Shown in pieces: positions 6,265-8,902 of a stretch of DNA of 8,902 nucleotides. The notes under the pieces were generated by a model. The model had not been told where the DNA came from and did no database searches. It saw only the letters and a list, made by a program, of their open reading frames with translations. How positions within the stretch are numbered: the first letter of the stretch is position 1; each line of letters begins with the position of its first letter. The DNA is from Dehalococcoidia bacterium. GTDB taxonomy: Bacteria > Chloroflexota > Dehalococcoidia > GIF9 > UBA5629. The position numbers and the translations under genes were made by a program. The stretch is taken from positions 1-8,902 of the forward strand of contig JAQTLG010000050.1 of the NCBI GenBank assembly GCA_028715025.1, read 5' to 3'.

Positions 6265-7896
6265 ATGGCAATAAGACATCCAAAGACAGATATTGGCATA
6301 TATGAAACTGATGTGAATGCAGCTCTCGCCAGGCTTAGTGATGCCGATATCATTCGGCGTATCTGGAGAGAAGACTATACTGTTTGGAAGCCAGAGCCAA
6401 CTGAGATTACAAATCGCCTTGGTTGGCTAGCCGTTACTGAGTTTATGAACGAACGGTTGCCCATGTTGCAGTCCTTTGCCAAAGATGTGCAAAATGCTGG
6501 TTTTCGCCACGTTGTTCTTCTGGGTATGGGTGGCAGCAGTCTTGGGGCTGAAGTATTAAGCCAGGTCTTCGGCAGCCGTGACCGATACCCGGAATTAATT
6601 GTACTGGATTCTACACTTCCAGAGTCAGTACAGGCAGTAGTAAATACTATTGACCCGGCCCTTACTCTGTTTTTAGTGTGTTCGAAGTCCGGCACTACTA
6701 CTGAACCACTAATTCTTTATGCATACTTCAGAGACCTGTTGATAAAAGCGGTGGGAAAAGAAAAGGCGGGGCATAATTTTGTTGCCATCACTGATGACGG
6801 TACCCCATTAGCTACCCTCGCGCAGGAGGAGGGATTCCGACAGATATTCTTGAATCCGGCAGATATTGGCGGCAGGTACTCAATACTATCTTATTTTGGT
6901 TTGGTGCCGGCAACCCTAATAGGAATTGACATTACAACGCTGCTGCTGCAGGCTAATCGCATGAGGGAAACCTGTTCCTCTCATGTGCCTCCGCACGAGA
7001 ACTCTGGATTCTGGTTGGGTGCCTGTCTGGGCACTCTGGCGATGAAGGGACTTGATAAACTAACCCTGGTGATGTCAGTGTCTATAGGCACTTTTGGCCT
7101 TTGGATAGAGCAGCTTATTGCTGAAAGCACCGGCAAAGACGGCAAAGGGATTATTCCCATAGCGAATGAACCACTGATGGAGCCAACCTGTTATGGCAAT
7201 GATCGCCTTTTTATCTATCTGCGTATTGAAGGCGACCGGAACCAAGCTACAGATACTGCAATTGGCCGCTTGATTTCTGCAGGACACCCTGTAGTCGTTC
7301 TGAAATTGCGAAACACGTATGACATGGGGGCTGAGTTCTTCCGCTGGGAATTTGCCACCGCTGTAGCTGGTGCCGTCCTGTGTGTAAACCCCTTTGATCA
7401 ACCAGATGTTCAAAAGGCCAAAGATACCACCGGCCGTCTTCTACAGGAATATGCCGTTTCCGGTCGTCTTCCAAGGGTGGACAACAGCGGCTCTCTCGCT
7501 GATTTGCTGAAGAACAGTGGCAAAGGCAGATATCTAGCGATAATGGCATATTTGTACCAGACACCGGAAATGGACGAGGTGTTGGCTGAACTCCGACGGG
7601 AGATTGGTGTACGCTACCATATTGCCACCATACTGGGCTATGGGCCACGTTTTCTACATTCTACAGGGCAGCTCTATAAAGGCGGACAAAACACTGGACT
7701 GTTCTTGCAGATCGTTGCAAATCATGTAAAAGATTTACCTGTCCCGGGAAAGCCTTACACTTTTGGCACAGTTGCCGATGCACAGGCCTTAGGGGACTAC
7801 CAGTCCTTGCAAGCAGCAGGACGTCAGGTTATCAGGGTACAGATACCCAGTAGCGACTTATTAGTCATCAGAAGTCTCATTGCCCGAATTGAATAG
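6265..7896 (+). CDS. pgi: Glucose-6-phosphate isomerase of the transaldolase-PGI type, stand-alone
   Basis: This 543-residue enzyme interconverts glucose 6-phosphate and fructose 6-phosphate, feeding PFK. GGAGGGGG ends three bases before ATG 6265. Two sugar-isomerase (SIS) domains are visible. The first has GMGGSSLGAEVL (87-98), the phosphate loop SKSGTTTEP (140-148) and GGRYSILSYFGLVP (202-215). The second has QLIAESTGKDGKG (283-295), where Glu287 matches the catalytic glutamate, and FLHSTGQLYKGG (463-474), where His465 matches the ring-opening histidine. The C-terminal LPVPGKPYTFGTVADAQALGD stretch and the overall pattern resemble the PGI half of bifunctional transaldolase-PGI proteins rather than E. 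coli-type PGI. No transaldolase part is attached or visible upstream. It is complete, with no frame damage. Confidence 0.93.
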   Translation: MAIRHPKTDIGIYETDVNAALARLSDADIIRRIWREDYTVWKPEPTEITNRLGWLAVTEFMNERLPMLQSFAKDVQNAGFRHVVLLGMGGSSLGAEVLSQVFGSRDRYPELIVLDSTLPESVQAVVNTIDPALTLFLVCSKSGTTTEPLILYAYFRDLLIKAVGKEKAGHNFVAITDDGTPLATLAQEEGFRQIFLNPADIGGRYSILSYFGLVPATLIGIDITTLLLQANRMRETCSSHVPPHENSGFWLGACLGTLAMKGLDKLTLVMSVSIGTFGLWIEQLIAESTGKDGKGIIPIANEPLMEPTCYGNDRLFIYLRIEGDRNQATDTAIGRLISAGHPVVVLKLRNTYDMGAEFFRWEFATAVAGAVLCVNPFDQPDVQKAKDTTGRLLQEYAVSGRLPRVDNSGSLADLLKNSGKGRYLAIMAYLYQTPEMDEVLAELRREIGVRYHIATILGYGPRFLHSTGQLYKGGQNTGLFLQIVANHVKDLPVPGKPYTFGTVADAQALGDYQSLQAAGRQVIRVQIPSSDLLVIRSLIARIE

Positions 7897-8041
7897 AATT
7901 GGGGTATGAATAGTATAATGCACCCTATTAAAAAAGGTTATTTACTAAGCTAGTATCATTAGAATTAAAAACTTCAGCAAAACTGGCACATGATCGTCAT
8001 CGAAGCTATGCTGGCCTTGCCACCAAATACAGGTGTGATGT

Positions 8042-8075
8042 TATAGACATAAAACTAACGAGTATGATGTCTATA
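8042..8075. repeat. Perfect 9-base inverted repeat
   Basis: TATAGACAT at 8042-8050 and ATGTCTATA at 8067-8075 are separated by 16 bases. The arms are A+T rich and no T run follows. It may be an operator-like site or an element relic; it is not assigned to a gene. Confidence 0.4.
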
Positions 8076-8171
8076 TTAAGTCCAGTTCCAATATCCATTA
8101 TGATTAGCCTGTATTCTCTGTAATTATTTCTCAGGCACGTAAACGCCCTTTCCTGAATAAATTGTTTAAGC

Positions 8172-8233
8172 AGGCAGAGTGTCAAATTTGACCCGTTACG
8201 TACAAAATGTCGGTTTTAAGCGACACCCTGCCT
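8172..8233. repeat. 62-base inverted-repeat element, possible transposon-end or MITE relic
   Basis: AGGCAGAGTGTC (8172-8183) is the inverted partner of GACACCCTGCCT (8222-8233), matching at 11 of 12 bases around a 38-base interior. Inside is a perfect 12-base palindrome, GTCAAATTTGAC (8181-8192). The TGTC...GACA borders and inner symmetry recall insertion-sequence ends, perhaps IS21-like, but there is no transposase. It is recorded as a possible relic only. Confidence 0.35.
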
Positions 8234-8247
8234 TATGGGAAGGGTGT
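8223..8247 (+). repeat. Hairpin with 7-base perfect stem
   Basis: ACACCCT (8223-8229) and AGGGTGT (8241-8247) pair around GCCTTATGGGA, which can extend the stem with CC/GG. No T run follows. It shares its left arm with the 62-base inverted repeat, so the two structures would be alternatives in RNA. Confidence 0.4.
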
Positions 8248-8292
8248 TAACTCATGAAAAAATCTGTTCCATGAGACAGAGTTAGAAGCTAT

Positions 8293-8348
8293 TTGAGCGG
8301 GAGACGGGATTCGAATACGCTATACCATACTTGGAAGGCAGACTGAAC
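8293..8348 (-). pseudogene. Decayed tRNA-Gly(UCC), 5' half lost
   Basis: Read on the minus strand, 8315 down to 8295 matches the T loop (TTCGAAT), T-stem 3' strand (CCCGT), acceptor 3' strand (CTCCCGC), discriminator T and first C expected of a tRNA-Gly; CCA has become CAA. At 8337-8331 the anticodon loop CTTCCAA carries anticodon TCC, as in tRNA-Gly(UCC). Exactly 15 bases separate the two loops, the standard spacing for anticodon stem, variable loop and T stem. The stems are damaged: T-stem 5' strand GCGTA leaves two mismatches with CCCGT, and the anticodon stem has a mismatch and wobbles. A GTTCA at 8348-8344 may be left from the D arm, but no 5' acceptor strand follows. It cannot form a functional tRNA. 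Confidence 0.6.
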
Positions 8349-8537
8349 ATTTTTGTGGCTGCCAGATTCACTTCATGGTTAAATCCCAAAGCTGGTAACT
8401 AACTAGGCAGGACTCAAAATTACTCCTCTTTACGTTATTATCTCACCAGTGGATGAAATTTGTACAAAGCGTAATTTGAGTGTGAGCAAGATGTGATATA
8501 TGACCGTGCCAGGATATAGAAGCACAAATAGGACAGA

Positions 8538-8559
8538 TTGTTCGCTAGTTGTTCGATAG
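8538..8559. repeat. Tandem 11-base direct repeat beside a promoter
   Basis: TTGTTCGCTAG is followed directly by TTGTTCGATAG, 10 of 11 bases identical. The period is one DNA helical turn and the second copy touches the proposed -35 box at 8557. This is a plausible arrangement for a regulator binding on one face of the DNA. Confidence 0.4.
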
Positions 8560-8585
8560 AAACATCTAGTCAGGCACTGTATAAT
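8557..8585 (+). promoter_or_regulatory. Likely sigma70-type promoter of the DUF981 gene
   Basis: A perfect TATAAT at 8580-8585 stands 17 bases after TAGAAA (8557-8562), which has four of six bases of TTGACA. The -10 box is about 35 bases before ATG 8621, a normal leader length. Confidence 0.5.
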
Positions 8586-8610
8586 TGCTGAAATCTGGGT
8601 AAATTCTCAT

Positions 8611-8616
8611 AGGAGG
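8611..8616 (+). promoter_or_regulatory. Ribosome binding site of the DUF981 gene
   Basis: A perfect AGGAGG lies four bases before ATG 8621 and supports that start. Confidence 0.8.
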
Positions 8617-8620
8617 CGGT

Positions 8621-8902
8621 ATGTTCATAGATTATGTGGCTCTCATGCTCGTAAACATGGCAGCTGGCTTTTTCCTACTGGCATGGTTCATTTACCGCGA
8701 TCTGGTGGGGACAAACAGGAAGAGGTGGATTCCTGCATTCGCTGCCGTAGGACTTGTGGCATTTGTGACAGGTCTGCATATGAGTTTCACCTGGCCGCTG
8801 CCAGGGTCTTTCAATGAGCCCTATGGTAACACTTCCGTATTGCTTGGTATCGGATTCCTGGGCACAGCCTGGGCACTGGGCAGAGACTGGGATTTATTCG
8901 CT
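8621..8902 (+). CDS. DUF981-like membrane protein, 5' part (runs off window)
   Basis: The first 94 residues of an integral membrane protein, starting MFIDYVALMLVNMAAGFFLL. Three hydrophobic segments are visible, at about residues 5-25, 39-57 and 72-86. The loop between the second and third contains TGLHMSFTWPLPGSFNEPYGN, with conserved-looking His, Trp and Pro residues. This pattern matches what I know of the DUF981 family of small membrane proteins of unknown function, found in archaea and some anaerobic bacteria; the assignment is from memory of the family's appearance. It has its own promoter and a perfect ribosome site and is separated from pgi by 724 bases, so it is probably not part of the glycolytic unit. 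The 3' end is outside the window. Confidence 0.75.
   Translation, partial: MFIDYVALMLVNMAAGFFLLAWFIYRDLVGTNRKRWIPAFAAVGLVAFVTGLHMSFTWPLPGSFNEPYGNTSVLLGIGFLGTAWALGRDWDLFA

Larger units (their letters stand above)
7897..8620. other. Gene-poor region between pgi and the DUF981 gene
   Basis: I find no convincing protein gene in these 724 bases on either strand. The region is richer in A+T than its neighbours. It contains several inverted repeats, one possible transposon-end relic, a decayed tRNA-Gly on the minus strand, and at its right end a tandem 11-base repeat, a promoter and a ribosome site for the next gene. The mix looks like a decayed insertion or rearrangement zone. No clear rho-independent terminator for pgi is visible. 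Confidence 0.7.

Noticed and set aside
7894..7945. Rho-independent terminator after pgi
   Set aside because: Only a weak, imperfect GGGGT/ACCCT pairing with a long loop is present, followed by A rather than T.
8020..8220. Open stretch of about 60 codons on the minus strand
   Set aside because: No start with a ribosome site and no protein family recognised; it crosses several inverted repeats. Chance in A+T-rich DNA is likely.

Overview
This window carries a cluster of central sugar-metabolism genes, all on the + strand, from a bacterium of moderate G+C. In order they are: the 3' part of a phosphomannomutase/phosphoglucomutase gene, a complete glyceraldehyde-3-phosphate dehydrogenase (gap), a broken locus joining the start of an alpha-glucan phosphorylase (glgP) to the end of a phosphoglycerate kinase (pgk), a 6-phosphofructokinase (pfkA), a pyruvate kinase (pyk), a small zinc-ribbon protein, and a glucose-6-phosphate isomerase (pgi). 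Strong Shine-Dalgarno sites precede most genes. Spacing of roughly 30 to 170 bases suggests one transcript or a few closely coupled ones. About 720 bases without a convincing gene follow, and then the start of a small membrane protein of the DUF981 type runs off the right edge.

The host cannot be fixed from the sequence. The isomerase resembles the PGI half of transaldolase-PGI fusions, the PGK has GGGST where GGGD is usual, and a DUF981-like protein is present. These would fit an anaerobic or environmental lineage such as Chloroflexota, Nitrospirota or Desulfobacterota. That is an inference, not an identification.

The genes that are intact would interconvert hexose phosphates (PMM/PGM, PGI), commit fructose 6-phosphate to glycolysis (PFK), oxidise glyceraldehyde 3-phosphate (GAPDH) and make pyruvate and ATP (PYK). 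The phosphorylase would have supplied glucose 1-phosphate from glycogen, and PGK would have linked GAPDH to the lower pathway. Both are represented only by fragments here. Aldolase, triose-phosphate isomerase, phosphoglycerate mutase and enolase are not in the window.

The most notable observation is that glgP/pgk locus. The phosphorylase N-terminal region passes in frame into the PGK C-terminal domain at a short stretch (GGAGCT) that both parents would be expected to share, as in a microhomology deletion. Two separate one-base losses at G runs then break the joined frame. The second is a decayed tRNA-Gly(UCC) on the minus strand in the gene-poor region. It keeps its anticodon loop, its T loop and the 3' acceptor strand at exactly the right spacing, but has no 5' half. 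Nearby lie several inverted repeats, one resembling a transposon end, and a tandem 11-base repeat next to a good promoter for the DUF981 gene. I found no CRISPR array, complete mobile element or clearly new multi-gene system.
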